The notes under the pieces were generated by a model that worked only from the letters and a program-made list of their open reading frames with translations, had not been told where the DNA came from and made no database searches. Positions 15,933-25,093 of a DNA stretch of 64,000 bases are shown in pieces. The number at the start of each line of letters is the position of its first letter. The stretch's first letter is position 1. Made by a program: the position numbers and the translations under genes. This DNA is from JAVJQS01 sp040218815 (GTDB taxonomy: Bacteria > Bacteroidota > Bacteroidia > Flavobacteriales_E > Vicingaceae): positions 62,001 to 126,000 of the forward strand of contig JAVJQS010000004.1 in NCBI GenBank assembly GCA_040218815.1. The letters are read 5' to 3'.

Positions 15933-16949
15933 ATGAGTAGAGTTATAAATATATTTTTAATCATGGTGGCCCTACTAATTGGGGCTTCAAGAAGCTATGC
16001 ACAGCTGATTCCAAACTTTGGAGGACAACGAGCTGGACTATCTACATTGGCTTTCTTAAAGAATGATCTAAACCCTCGTTCAGCGGCACTTGGTGGAGCA
16101 AGTGTTTCTATTTCACCAGATGCCTTTGCCCTTTTTACTAACCCTGCTACTGCTGCCGATTTAAAAAGCTTCAACGCTGCGATTAGTAATTACACTGTTG
16201 GAGCAGGAATTCAACAATCGTATGCTTCTGCAATAATCCCTCGATCAAAAAACTTATCTGCATTTGGGTTTTCACTCAACATGTTGAATTCTGGTGCTAT
16301 GGATGTTCGAACTGAGTTTCAGCCTGAAGGCACTGGAGAAAAGTTTTATGTAACAAATCTCGCAGCTGGTTTAACTTATTCGCAGCAACTGAGTGACATG
16401 TTTTCTGCTGGAGTGACCTTGAAATATATCTACGAACAAATTGATGATTATTCCAATTCGGCTGTTGCTGCTGATGTTAGCTTTATATACAAAACAGATT
16501 ACCACGATTTGAACTTTGCAGTAATGATTCAAAATTTTGGTGGAAACTCATCAATCAATGGTGATGGTATACCTTCTGATTTCAATCGGCCTTCAGTACC
16601 CGCATCGGATAATTATACCGTCCCTACAGTTTTTAGTCTAGGTGCTTCAATAGTTCCTTGGGAAACTGAAAATCAGTCTTTGATGCTTGCTCTACAATTG
16701 AACCATCCAAATGATAATTCGGAAAACTACAGGATTGGGGTAGAATATGAATACTTGAAATTGTTGTATTTACGCGCAGGATACAAGGTAAATGTGGAGG
16801 GACAGCCTTTTCCTACCTTTGGTTTTGGATTGCGGCATAGAGTAGGAGGTCATCCGTTGCAGTTAGGATATGCTGGAAACCCAACAGCCTATTTTGGTGT
16901 GCTGCACACCATAGGTGTAAGTTTTACATTGAATAAGATAGAGCGATAG
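15933..16949 (+). CDS. PorV/PorQ-family outer-membrane barrel protein, 338 aa
   Basis: A signal peptide (1-23) is followed by the family signature near the N-terminus: LAFLKNDLNPRSAALGGASVSISPDAFALFTNPA. Alternating amphipathic strands follow, ending in SFTLNKIER. PorV/PorQ-family proteins are FadL-like outer-membrane barrels; PorV shuttles T9SS cargo to the attachment complex. This one is neither a clear PorV by context nor the PorQ found at 46122, so it is best called a family member. Location inside a TonB-receptor operon suggests it serves a specific surface system. The sequence PSDFNRPSVPASDNYTVPTVF in mid-barrel is a typical extracellular loop. Confidence 0.8.
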   Translation: MSRVINIFLIMVALLIGASRSYAQLIPNFGGQRAGLSTLAFLKNDLNPRSAALGGASVSISPDAFALFTNPATAADLKSFNAAISNYTVGAGIQQSYASAIIPRSKNLSAFGFSLNMLNSGAMDVRTEFQPEGTGEKFYVTNLAAGLTYSQQLSDMFSAGVTLKYIYEQIDDYSNSAVAADVSFIYKTDYHDLNFAVMIQNFGGNSSINGDGIPSDFNRPSVPASDNYTVPTVFSLGASIVPWETENQSLMLALQLNHPNDNSENYRIGVEYEYLKLLYLRAGYKVNVEGQPFPTFGFGLRHRVGGHPLQLGYAGNPTAYFGVLHTIGVSFTLNKIER

Positions 16950-16988
16950 AATTAAGTTAGAAATAAAGCTAGAATTAAAAATAATAAA

Positions 16989-18203
16989 TTGATAAACAAG
17001 TACTTAACCACGCTTCTGATAAATTTTAAGCTTTCAATAGGAGTTATCCTACTGCTAGGTACTTTGTCTTCCTGCGAGGATTATTTGGGAGAGGAAACCG
17101 ATTTAGGCTTTATTGAGGTGCCTCAGCAGACCTTCAGAGAGGTAGCTTATGTTCCTGTTCAGCCAATTTTAAATCAATTTGTGTTCCCTACTGATATCAT
17201 TGCTGGATTTGATGAGCTAATATATGTAGTTGATCAAGGGACTCAAGAAGTCATTGTAATGGATGAGTCTGGTGTTGAATTGGGAAGAAAGTTTATTCAA
17301 GGAGCCAAAGCCATAGCGCAAGATCGAAAGCTTAACTTGTTAGTTATTGGAACGGCAACTGACGAATCAAGTCAAGCTGAACGGTCCTGTATTTATCGAT
17401 TGAATTTAAATACATCCGCAGGCTATGGATTAGCAAATGCCGATATAACAGATTCAATTATTCATCCATTTTATTTCAAAACAACTGCAGTTTCTGCAGA
17501 TGAGCAAGTAGTATTTAATCGCATTTCAGTGCTTGCTGATAATTCATTTTATGTCACAAGAACAGGACCAAATAACAGTTCTTCTCAGTCTGGAGGGCCT
17601 GATAACTCCGTGTTGTTGTTTAATGATGAAAATAAGTTTGTAACACCAATAGTGGTGAGTGATAATCGAGGAGCCCAGTTTCCTGGATACTTTAATCAAC
17701 CCTTTGCCATTAGCACGACCATTAAACCCCCTCAACTATCTGTTGTGGATAATGGTGGTTTCTTATTTACTTCTTTAGATCCATCCAATGCATTAAAAGT
17801 TCAATTTATAGAAAAATTAGAGTCGCCTGATGGTGTTGCCTATACTCCTAGAACAGATTGGAATAATGATACTTCAGAAGCAGATAGTTTTATCAATGAA
17901 CCTTTTAAATTTGAGGAACCTGTTGGTGTTGAGATTAGTGGTGATGGAAGTAATTTTATTTTCGTTGTAGATAGAAAAAAGGATTCGTTATACCAATTTA
18001 CATCCACAGGATTAGAAGGAGTGCAGCCTCCGCCAGCCTCAGGTGAAACAAAGTATGTAAATACCTCATTCGGTGGGACAGGCATTGGCGCTACGCAATT
18101 TAACAACCCTATGGCTGTGGCTTATAATGATCAAATTTTATATGTTGCTGATGCAGGTAATGGGCGAGTTCTTCGCTTTAAGTTAACTTTAGATATCCGT
18201 TAA
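16989..18203 (+). CDS. Beta-propeller (NHL-like) lipoprotein, 404 aa
   Basis: The frame starts with TTG at 16989; no ATG lies before the lipobox, and the encoded N-terminus leads smoothly to LGTLSSC with Cys29. The mature part shows repeated strands of NHL/6-bladed propeller type: FPTDIIAGFDELIYVVDQGTQEVIVMD, PVGVEISGDGSNFIFVVDRKKDSLYQF and PMAVAYNDQILYVADAGNGRVLRF. Such propellers bind proteins or ligands and have no obvious catalytic residues here. It is 39 bases after the PorV-like gene and closes the operon of lipoprotein, TonB receptor and barrel protein. It is probably anchored in the outer membrane. Confidence 0.75.
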   Translation: MINKYLTTLLINFKLSIGVILLLGTLSSCEDYLGEETDLGFIEVPQQTFREVAYVPVQPILNQFVFPTDIIAGFDELIYVVDQGTQEVIVMDESGVELGRKFIQGAKAIAQDRKLNLLVIGTATDESSQAERSCIYRLNLNTSAGYGLANADITDSIIHPFYFKTTAVSADEQVVFNRISVLADNSFYVTRTGPNNSSSQSGGPDNSVLLFNDENKFVTPIVVSDNRGAQFPGYFNQPFAISTTIKPPQLSVVDNGGFLFTSLDPSNALKVQFIEKLESPDGVAYTPRTDWNNDTSEADSFINEPFKFEEPVGVEISGDGSNFIFVVDRKKDSLYQFTSTGLEGVQPPPASGETKYVNTSFGGTGIGATQFNNPMAVAYNDQILYVADAGNGRVLRFKLTLDIR

Positions 18204-18278
18204 TTTTAGTATCTATATTTTAATAAATACCTGTTAATATTTCTCTTTTTTGGTATTCCTCAAGCGTCACAATAGTTT

Positions 18279-18286
18279 TATCTTTG
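18279..18286 (+). promoter_or_regulatory. -7 element (TATCTTTG) of guaA
   Basis: An exact TAnnTTTG match ends four bases before the guaA ATG, which predicts a leaderless or nearly leaderless mRNA. Confidence 0.65.
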
Positions 18287-18290
18287 CGCT

Positions 18291-19823
18291 ATGCAAGAGA
18301 AGATTATTATCATTGATTTTGGATCACAATACACTCAATTAATTGGTCGACGAGTTAGAGAACTAAACGTTTATTCAGAAATACACCCTTACAATAATAT
18401 CCCCGAAATTGGAGATAATGTTAAAGGGGTAATTCTATCAGGAAGTCCATTTTCGGTATTGGATGAAAAAGCACCACAGTACGATTTTAACGTGGCAAAA
18501 GGAAAGTTGCCTCTTTTAGGAGTTTGTTATGGAGCACAGTTGATGTCCCAAAAGTTCGGAGGAGAGGTTAAACCAAGTGAAACAAGAGAGTACGGTCGGG
18601 CAAATTTAAATTTTGTCGATGCTACTTCTCCTCTAATGGCAAATATCCCCCAGCACTCACAAGTTTGGATGTCGCATGGAGATACTATTTCAAAAATTCC
18701 TGAAAATTATAAAGTAATCGCAAGTACCTCTGATGTTAATGTAGCTGCTTTTCGAATTGAAAACGAAGAAACTTTTGGAATTCAATTCCACCCTGAGGTA
18801 TACCATAGTACAGATGGATTAAAATTATTGGAAAATTTCATTGTAAATATTTGTAAATGTGAGCAATCCTGGACTCCCTCAGCTTTTGCAGAAACTACAA
18901 TACAAGAGCTAAAAGAGAAAATTGGATCAGATAAAGTGGTCTTGGGCTTGAGTGGTGGAGTTGATTCTTCCGTTGCAGCAATGTTGCTTCATCAGGCTAT
19001 TGGAAAGCAATTATATTGCATTTTTGTTGATAATGGACTGCTTAGAAAGAATGAATTTGATGCAGTATTGCACCAATACAAGGATTTAGGCTTAAATATT
19101 AAGGGAGTAGATGCTAAAGAAAGGTTTTTGAAGGCCTTAGCTGGAACTGCTGACCCTGAAAAAAAGCGTAAAGCTATAGGACGAGTTTTTATTGAAGTAT
19201 TTGATGATGAAGCACACGAAGTTAAAGAGGTGAAATGGCTAGGGCAAGGAACAATATACCCCGATGTTATTGAATCAGTTTCAGCCACAGGAGGACCTTC
19301 GGCAACAATTAAATCACATCACAATGTTGGTGGATTACCAGACTTTATGAAATTAGAGGTAGTTGAACCTCTACGGCTTTTATTTAAGGATGAAGTAAGA
19401 AGAGTTGGCAAATCTCTTGGCTTGCCAGATAATTTATTGGGACGTCATCCATTCCCAGGCCCAGGATTGGCTATTCGGATTTTGGGAGAAGTTACCGCAG
19501 AAAAGGTACGTATATTGCAGGAGGTAGATCATATTTTTATAGATGGTCTTAAAACGGAAGGCTTATATGATGAAGTTTGGCAAGCTGGTGCAATATTATT
19601 GCCTGTTCAATCAGTCGGGGTAATGGGTGATGAACGAACTTATGAATTAGCAGTTGCTTTGCGAGCTGTAAGTTCAACTGATGGGATGACTGCAGATTGG
19701 TGTCATTTACCTTACGAATTTTTAGCAAGCACTTCTAATAAAATAATAAACAAGGTGAAGGGAGTGAATAGAGTAGTTTATGACATTAGTAGCAAGCCAC
19801 CTGCAACAATCGAGTGGGAGTAA
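18291..19823 (+). CDS. guaA: GMP synthase (glutamine-hydrolysing)
   Basis: It converts XMP to GMP with glutamine and ATP, the last step of guanine nucleotide synthesis, in the cytoplasm. The class I glutamine amidotransferase domain occupies ~1-195, with the nucleophile Cys in GVCYGAQLMS and the His/Glu pair in GIQFHPEVYHS. The ATP pyrophosphatase domain has the PP-loop LSGGVDSSVAA (~residue 225). The C-terminal dimerisation domain ends GVNRVVYDISSKPPATIEWE, the standard family end. The length (510 aa) is normal. It is followed 30 bases later by the LysM protein gene, a neighbour arrangement common in Bacteroidota. Confidence 0.98.
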   Translation: MQEKIIIIDFGSQYTQLIGRRVRELNVYSEIHPYNNIPEIGDNVKGVILSGSPFSVLDEKAPQYDFNVAKGKLPLLGVCYGAQLMSQKFGGEVKPSETREYGRANLNFVDATSPLMANIPQHSQVWMSHGDTISKIPENYKVIASTSDVNVAAFRIENEETFGIQFHPEVYHSTDGLKLLENFIVNICKCEQSWTPSAFAETTIQELKEKIGSDKVVLGLSGGVDSSVAAMLLHQAIGKQLYCIFVDNGLLRKNEFDAVLHQYKDLGLNIKGVDAKERFLKALAGTADPEKKRKAIGRVFIEVFDDEAHEVKEVKWLGQGTIYPDVIESVSATGGPSATIKSHHNVGGLPDFMKLEVVEPLRLLFKDEVRRVGKSLGLPDNLLGRHPFPGPGLAIRILGEVTAEKVRILQEVDHIFIDGLKTEGLYDEVWQAGAILLPVQSVGVMGDERTYELAVALRAVSSTDGMTADWCHLPYEFLASTSNKIINKVKGVNRVVYDISSKPPATIEWE

Positions 19824-19853
19824 GCTCTTATAAATGACTAGCAACACATAATT

Positions 19854-21665
19854 ATGAGAAAAATAATTACCATACTTCTATTTTTTACTTCTTTTTATTC
19901 CTACTCACAAGAGTCGAAAGAAGAGTTAAAAGTACATGAAATCAATGGAAAGGAATATTATATTCACGTAGTTGATTCTGGAAATACACTTTATGCAATT
20001 AGTCGTAGATATGCTATACCCATTGAGAAGTTAAAAGAAGAAAATCCTAGGCTTTCAACGTCTTTGACAATCGGTGACCGTTTATTAATTCCTCTAGATG
20101 AAATTAAACGAAGAGACTTAGATGAAAGTCCTGAAATGGATGGAAATTTCTTGATTTATGAAGTGCAAAAAAAGAACACTTTATATTCTCTAGCAAAAGA
20201 GTATCATGTTGAAGTGAATGATATCATAGCTCAAAATCCACAGGTTGAAGAAGGCTTAAAAAAGGGCATGAAAATCAGAATTCCTGTAGCTAAAATTAAA
20301 GGTAACCCAGAGGAGTCTCAGTACATTGTTCCTGCAGAGGTAAGTCCTTTTATTACACATATGGTTTTACCTAAAGAGACACTTTATTCTCTTTCAAAGG
20401 AATACAAGGTTTCTATCGACTCTATTTTAATGGTAAATAACCAATTGCCCGGAGGTTTGAAGGTAAATCAATTGATCAACATTCCTATACTTAAAGTTTA
20501 CAAAGACAGTAGTATTAAAGAAGAAGTAGTCTTTGATAGTTCAGCAGTTAAGCCGAATTATAAAGTTGCTTTATTGCTTCCATTTTACCTAGATTTATTA
20601 AAAGAGGCTGCAGATACTTCTCATTTTAGAACTAAGCAATTGACTAAGGAATTGCATACAAAAGCAAAATATGGAATTGAGTTTTATCAAGGATTTATTT
20701 TAGCAGTTGACTCATTAATTGATCAAGGATTAAATCTTACCTTGGAAGTTTATGATACAGCTAATGATTCGACAAAGGCAGCAAAACTCATTTCAGATTC
20801 ACTTTTAAATGATGCAGACTTAATCATTGGCCCATTGTATTTAGATAATTTCTTAATGATTTCTGACTTTGCCAAAATGAATAATATTAGCATTGTTTCT
20901 CCAGTTAAGTTGAGTAATAAGGTCCTCCTTGGTAATAATTATGTGAGTAAGGTAGTCACTAGTGACCCTGTATTACATCGATTCTTAGGGAACTATCTTT
21001 TTCATAGTTTACGAGATTCAAATTTAATTATGGTTTATCCTGACCATTTTGAAGATAGAAAACGGGCAGAGTTGGTAAAAAAAGAATATTATGAAGCAGC
21101 ACAAACTGTGAAAGATTCTGCTCAAGTTAAACCTTTGGTGGAATTACTTTTTGACGTGAAAAACTTTAGTGCTTTAAAATCGAAATTTGATTCTTCCAGA
21201 ACGAATGTATTAGTCGTGCCTACTAAAGATCAAGCTTTTGTGACTCAACTTTTAACCATGTTGAACATGGAAGATGAGTTTAGTTTTCAAGTTTATGGTC
21301 TGCCTGAATGGGAAGGCTATGATAACATTGAGATAGATTATTTACAGAATCTTGACGTACATCTCTTGCTCTCTGAGTTTATTGATCACAACAGCGAGAA
21401 GGTGAAAAAATTTGAAAATGATTTCTATGCTAAATATGAATTAATCCCAGAAAAGTTTTCTTACCTCGGCTTTGATGTTGGCTATTATTATTTGGGATTA
21501 CTAAACGACTATGGTGTTAATTTTGAATACATGTATATGGGCGTTGAAGCAGAACTACTTAGTCGTAAGTTCGAATTTTTCAAAACTGGAATAGAAAGTG
21601 GCTATGAAAATCACTCGACTTATATTATTCGTTATAATAATTTTCAGAAAGAGAGAGTGTACTAA
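19854..21665 (+). CDS. Exported LysM-repeat protein with periplasmic ligand-binding-like domain, 603 aa
   Basis: A signal peptide (1-18) precedes three LysM peptidoglycan-binding repeats (~34-79, ~97-142, ~164-209), each with the pattern NTLYxxxxxYxVxxxxL...NP...LxxGxxxxIP. From ~230 to the end there is a type 1 periplasmic-binding-protein fold (VALLLPFYLDLL ... GIEFYQGFILAVDSL ... ADLIIGPLY ... LGFDVGYYYLGLL). Homologues are often labelled amino-acid ABC transporter substrate-binding proteins, but the domain more closely recalls LpoA/LppC-type proteins that control murein synthesis. A role at the cell wall is therefore the better guess. It is cotranscribed with guaA (30-base gap). Confidence 0.85.
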   Translation: MRKIITILLFFTSFYSYSQESKEELKVHEINGKEYYIHVVDSGNTLYAISRRYAIPIEKLKEENPRLSTSLTIGDRLLIPLDEIKRRDLDESPEMDGNFLIYEVQKKNTLYSLAKEYHVEVNDIIAQNPQVEEGLKKGMKIRIPVAKIKGNPEESQYIVPAEVSPFITHMVLPKETLYSLSKEYKVSIDSILMVNNQLPGGLKVNQLINIPILKVYKDSSIKEEVVFDSSAVKPNYKVALLLPFYLDLLKEAADTSHFRTKQLTKELHTKAKYGIEFYQGFILAVDSLIDQGLNLTLEVYDTANDSTKAAKLISDSLLNDADLIIGPLYLDNFLMISDFAKMNNISIVSPVKLSNKVLLGNNYVSKVVTSDPVLHRFLGNYLFHSLRDSNLIMVYPDHFEDRKRAELVKKEYYEAAQTVKDSAQVKPLVELLFDVKNFSALKSKFDSSRTNVLVVPTKDQAFVTQLLTMLNMEDEFSFQVYGLPEWEGYDNIEIDYLQNLDVHLLLSEFIDHNSEKVKKFENDFYAKYELIPEKFSYLGFDVGYYYLGLLNDYGVNFEYMYMGVEAELLSRKFEFFKTGIESGYENHSTYIIRYNNFQKERVY

Positions 21666-21712
21666 TAGTTTACCATTTTCTAATGAACTAGAAACTGACC
21701 AGTTTAGTTAAG

Positions 21713-21741
21713 TAGCGTTTTTCAAAAGGATAAAAACGCTA
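21713..21741. terminator. Hairpin between convergent genes
   Basis: tagcgttttt (21713-21722) pairs perfectly with aaaaacgcta (21732-21741) around a 9-base loop. A second hairpin, gctagcaat with attgcactagc (21738-21763), overlaps it. The external T-run is weak, but the place between convergent LysM and LolA-like genes fits termination in both directions. Confidence 0.6.
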
Positions 21742-21775
21742 GCAATTACTTGATTGCACTAGCTGCGAATTAGTC

Positions 21776-22435
21776 TTATCTCAAATCAATAACATCAAAA
21801 TTTGAATGCAGAGATGAATTGAAAGTGAAATTAGATTTATTAGTTGTTGGATTAAATTCAAACGACTTAAGGTTGTAAGTAACGTCAGAACCCCCTTTAC
21901 CTTTGATTACAAGCTTAGCCAAAGTCATTTTATCTTTTTTGATATACATTTTTATGGTATGAAAGTCATGCTTATCTGGGTCTTGCGGATATAGATTAAT
22001 TACATGAACTTTTGTGCCGTTTAAAACATCTTCTTTTTCATATTTATAATTGAATCCTTTTTCCCATACCGTTGCAATTTTGGCAGGGTTGGCATAATCA
22101 TCAGCTTCTCCATCCTCTGGAACTTCAGAAACTTGAACTTCTTCAGCGTCAACCAATACAGTCCAAACAGTTTTTCCATCAGAAATCACCTCCATATCTT
22201 CAAAGTACAAGTGGTATTGATCTCCTGAAGTTATGATATTTCCTTCTCTGACTTCATTCATTGATTCACCAGCATTTGATAAAGACGTTTCAAAACTTAC
22301 TTTTATGCCATCATAGCTATTCGTCTTATCACTCAATTCTTGTAAGACTTTTTTTGCTTTAGGATCTTGTTGAGCAGAAACTAAGCCTGGAATTAGCAAT
22401 AGTATAATGCTGATAATAAATAAATAGTTTTTCAT
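21776..22435 (-). CDS. LolA-like outer-membrane lipoprotein carrier protein, 219 aa
   Basis: A signal peptide (1-21, ends VSAQ) is followed by a LolA-fold domain: LQELSDKTNSYDGIKVSFETSL, then GNIITSGDQYHLYFEDMEVISDGKTVWT, and a late strand YNLKSFEFNPTTNKSNFTFN. LolA proteins carry lipoproteins across the periplasm to the outer membrane; related folds occur in other carriers, so exact substrate is not certain. The gene lies 58 bases downstream of ftsK on the same strand, a pairing widespread in Bacteroidota. An acidic insert (PEDGEADDYANP) sits mid-domain. It has its own -7 element upstream. Confidence 0.85.
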   Translation of the reverse strand: MKNYLFIISIILLLIPGLVSAQQDPKAKKVLQELSDKTNSYDGIKVSFETSLSNAGESMNEVREGNIITSGDQYHLYFEDMEVISDGKTVWTVLVDAEEVQVSEVPEDGEADDYANPAKIATVWEKGFNYKYEKEDVLNGTKVHVINLYPQDPDKHDFHTIKMYIKKDKMTLAKLVIKGKGGSDVTYNLKSFEFNPTTNKSNFTFNSSLHSNFDVIDLR

Positions 22436-22451
22436 GTTTTTTTATTTGATT

Positions 22452-22459
22452 CAAAGATA
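22452..22459 (-). promoter_or_regulatory. -7 element (TATCTTTG) of the LolA-like gene
   Basis: An exact TAnnTTTG match on the minus strand lies 16 bases before the ATG, so the gene may be transcribed separately from ftsK. Confidence 0.5.
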
Positions 22460-22493
22460 GCGGTTTCTTTTACTTCCTTGAAATGATTTTAGA

Positions 22494-25007
22494 TTAATCG
22501 ATGTTATTCAATAACTGTTCCAAACTGTTTTCATCAGAAATTAAAACTTGTCGTGCCTTACTGCCTTCAAATGGTCCAATGATATTTGCTGCTTCTAATT
22601 GGTCGATAATCCTACCTGCACGATTATACCCCAGCTTTAGTCTTCTTTGCAACAAGGAGGCTGAGCCTTGTTGATGTTGAACAATAATTCGTGCTGCATC
22701 ATCAAACAAAGCATCTCGATCAGATAAATCCACTTCACCTGCCATTTTACTCTCTTCATCAACGTATTCAGGTAAAATAAAAGCATCTGGATAACCTCTT
22801 TGATTGCCAATAAACTCAGTTAGGTCTTCCACTTCTGGAGTATCTACGAATGCACACTGCAGTCGAATTAAATCACTTCCTGTAGAAAGTAACATGTCAC
22901 CTCGTCCAATTAGTTGTTCTGCGCCACCAGAGTCTAAAATGGTTCTTGAATCAATTCCTGATGTTACCCTAAAAGCAATTCTTGCAGGGAAATTTGCCTT
23001 TATAGAACCTGTAATGATATTTGTTGATGGACGTTGAGTAGCAATTATTAAATGAATACCAATTGCTCGTGCCAATTGTGCTAATCGAGCAATTGGTTGT
23101 TCTACTTCTTTACCTGCAGTCATTATTAAATCTGCAAACTCATCAATCACCAAGACGATATATGGCAAGTACTTATGACCATTTTCAGGGTTTAATTTTC
23201 GAGCAATGAATTTTGCATTGTATTCCTTAATATTTCTGACAAAGGCATTTTTAAGTAATTCGTAGCGATTGTCCATTTCAATGCACAAAGAATTAAGCGT
23301 ATTAATCACTTTTTGATTGTCAGTAATAATTGCTTCTTCTGTGTCGGGCAGTTTCGCTAGAAAATGTCGCTCAATTTTATTGAATAGGGTTAACTCAACT
23401 TTTTTAGGGTCAACCAACACGAACTTTAATTGGGCTGGATGTTTTTTATATAGTAATGAGGTTAAGACTGCATTTAAACCTACTGATTTCCCTTGGCCTG
23501 TTGCACCAGCCATTAAAAGATGAGGCATTTTAGCCAAATCAAAGGCAAAGATTTCATTGGAAATGGTTTTGCCCATTACTACAGGTAAATCATATTTTGC
23601 ATTTTGAAATTTCTCTGAAGCGATAACCGTGCGCATGGAAACGATGTCTGGATTTTGATTAGGCACTTCAATTCCAATTGTACCTTTTCCGGGAATAGGA
23701 GCAATTATTCGAATTCCTAATGCTGCTAAGCTTAGAGCAATGTCGTCTTCTAAATTTTTAATTTTTGATATTCGAACTCCAGGTGCCGGAACTATTTCAT
23801 ACAAAGTGACCGTTGGTCCGATGGTAGCTTTAATCGATTGAATTTTGATGTTGTAATTCTCAAGAGTGTTAACAATTCGATTTTTATTTGCCTCAAGTTC
23901 TTCTTTGTCGACTTTTATTTGTCCATCTCCATGATCTCGCAAAAGATCTATTCCCGGTTTTTGATATTTGCTCAAATCAAGTGTAGGGTCATATTCGCCA
24001 TGATCACTCAATTTTTGATTGACCTCTTTATCGCTTAAGATTTCATCTTTGTCGGTTTCCTCTATTTCTAAATCTAAATCACCTTCAGGCACTTCATTTA
24101 ACTCCTCTGTTACTTCGGTGTCTAATTCAACAGCTGAACCTTCAGCCGAAGTCTCTTCAGATTTAGCTTCTTCTACTTCCAGCTCTAAGTTATCTGAAGT
24201 ATCTTCATCCTTAAGTTCTTCTTTTGGAATGTCTTCAGTTATTTGAGCATCAATTGCTGAACTTTCATCCTCCTCGTCCTGCTCTATTAACGAGTCGTTT
24301 TTAAGCTCATTGTCTTCCTGATCTAGGTGCTCCTCGCTCGTTTCTTTTTGTAAAAATGAAAAATAGCTGGATAAATTTAAGTTTACAACCGCAAATAGGA
24401 GGAGAACAAAAAACAGTAGAATTCCACTACCTAAATCACCTAATAAACTAGCGAGGTATTTATTCATTTCGTACCCAACAGCACCACCTAAAAAAAATAA
24501 ATCACCTTTAAAGAAATATCCAAAAAATAAGGCTGCCCAGAACAGCAGAAAGAGGCTAGTTTTAAAACTTTTTTTCAGCGGGATTAAACTCACCTTAAAT
24601 AATATGCGAAAACCCAATAAAAAGAAAAGACCTACAAATAAATAAGAAGCTATTCCAAACCACTCATAGATGAATAAATGGGAAAGCGAGGCTCCAATTT
24701 TTCCCAACCAATTTTCTACAATGATTTCAGCATCTAAAAAATACTTTCCAAAAGGGAGTTCCACTTTACTTTGGTCAACCTTCCATGTGAATAGGAATGA
24801 GGTAAAAGCGATAAGTAAGTAAGCTGAAAACAGAATAAAAAATAGACCTATAAACTGTTTGGTTTTTTCTTTTTTAAAAAAACCAAAAAACTGCGAAAAA
24901 CTTGACTGTAAGGCACCTACTTTAGCAGTTTTCTTTGATTTTGAGGCAGAAGATTTTTTTGAAGACTGCTCTTCAGTATTTTCTGATTTAAACCGATTTT
25001 TTGCCAT
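22494..25007 (-). CDS. ftsK: DNA translocase FtsK/SpoIIIE
   Basis: It is a septum-located ATPase pump that clears and aligns chromosome termini before division. About four membrane segments lie in the first ~205 residues (for example FFILFSAYLLIAFTSFLF). A very acidic linker (~210-325, runs of Glu/Asp/Ser) follows, then the motor with Walker A GATGQGKSVGLN (~residue 495) and Walker B YIVLVIDEFADLI, and the winged-helix gamma domain at the C-terminus (ALFDDAARIIVQHQQGSASL ... NRAGRIIDQLEAANIIG). The length of 837 aa is normal for Bacteroidota. The promoter overlaps the terminator of the upstream gene (see 25024-25068). Confidence 0.97.
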   Translation of the reverse strand: MAKNRFKSENTEEQSSKKSSASKSKKTAKVGALQSSFSQFFGFFKKEKTKQFIGLFFILFSAYLLIAFTSFLFTWKVDQSKVELPFGKYFLDAEIIVENWLGKIGASLSHLFIYEWFGIASYLFVGLFFLLGFRILFKVSLIPLKKSFKTSLFLLFWAALFFGYFFKGDLFFLGGAVGYEMNKYLASLLGDLGSGILLFFVLLLFAVVNLNLSSYFSFLQKETSEEHLDQEDNELKNDSLIEQDEEDESSAIDAQITEDIPKEELKDEDTSDNLELEVEEAKSEETSAEGSAVELDTEVTEELNEVPEGDLDLEIEETDKDEILSDKEVNQKLSDHGEYDPTLDLSKYQKPGIDLLRDHGDGQIKVDKEELEANKNRIVNTLENYNIKIQSIKATIGPTVTLYEIVPAPGVRISKIKNLEDDIALSLAALGIRIIAPIPGKGTIGIEVPNQNPDIVSMRTVIASEKFQNAKYDLPVVMGKTISNEIFAFDLAKMPHLLMAGATGQGKSVGLNAVLTSLLYKKHPAQLKFVLVDPKKVELTLFNKIERHFLAKLPDTEEAIITDNQKVINTLNSLCIEMDNRYELLKNAFVRNIKEYNAKFIARKLNPENGHKYLPYIVLVIDEFADLIMTAGKEVEQPIARLAQLARAIGIHLIIATQRPSTNIITGSIKANFPARIAFRVTSGIDSRTILDSGGAEQLIGRGDMLLSTGSDLIRLQCAFVDTPEVEDLTEFIGNQRGYPDAFILPEYVDEESKMAGEVDLSDRDALFDDAARIIVQHQQGSASLLQRRLKLGYNRAGRIIDQLEAANIIGPFEGSKARQVLISDENSLEQLLNNID

Positions 25008-25023
25008 TCAAGAGAATCTTTGT

Positions 25024-25068
25024 AAAAAACAAAAATAAAGCCGTTTCTACAATTGCAAAAACGGCTTT
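25024..25068 (-). terminator. Intrinsic terminator of the 25094-25738 gene, overlapping the ftsK promoter
   Basis: On the minus strand aaagccgttt and aaacggcttt (25037-25046 with 25059-25068) form a 10-bp stem, followed by TATTTTTGTTTTTT. The T-run contains the -7 element of ftsK. Confidence 0.8.
25030..25058 (-). promoter_or_regulatory. ftsK promoter (TTG-N18-TATTTTTG)
   Basis: On the minus strand TTG (25056-25058) and TATTTTTG (25030-25037) are 18 bases apart, matching the Bacteroidota consensus. The -33 part lies inside the terminator hairpin of the upstream gene. Confidence 0.7.
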
Positions 25069-25093
25069 AGATAAGTTATGAACAGGAGTTTTT

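Noticed and set aside
13103..18203. Polysaccharide utilisation locus (SusC/SusD type)
   Set aside because: No SusD-like lipoprotein or glycan-degrading enzyme is evident; the neighbouring lipoproteins look like FN3 and propeller folds.
24019..24246. Ser-rich plus-strand ORF inside ftsK
   Set aside because: It is the opposite-strand reading of the Glu/Asp-rich FtsK linker codons and has no independent support.
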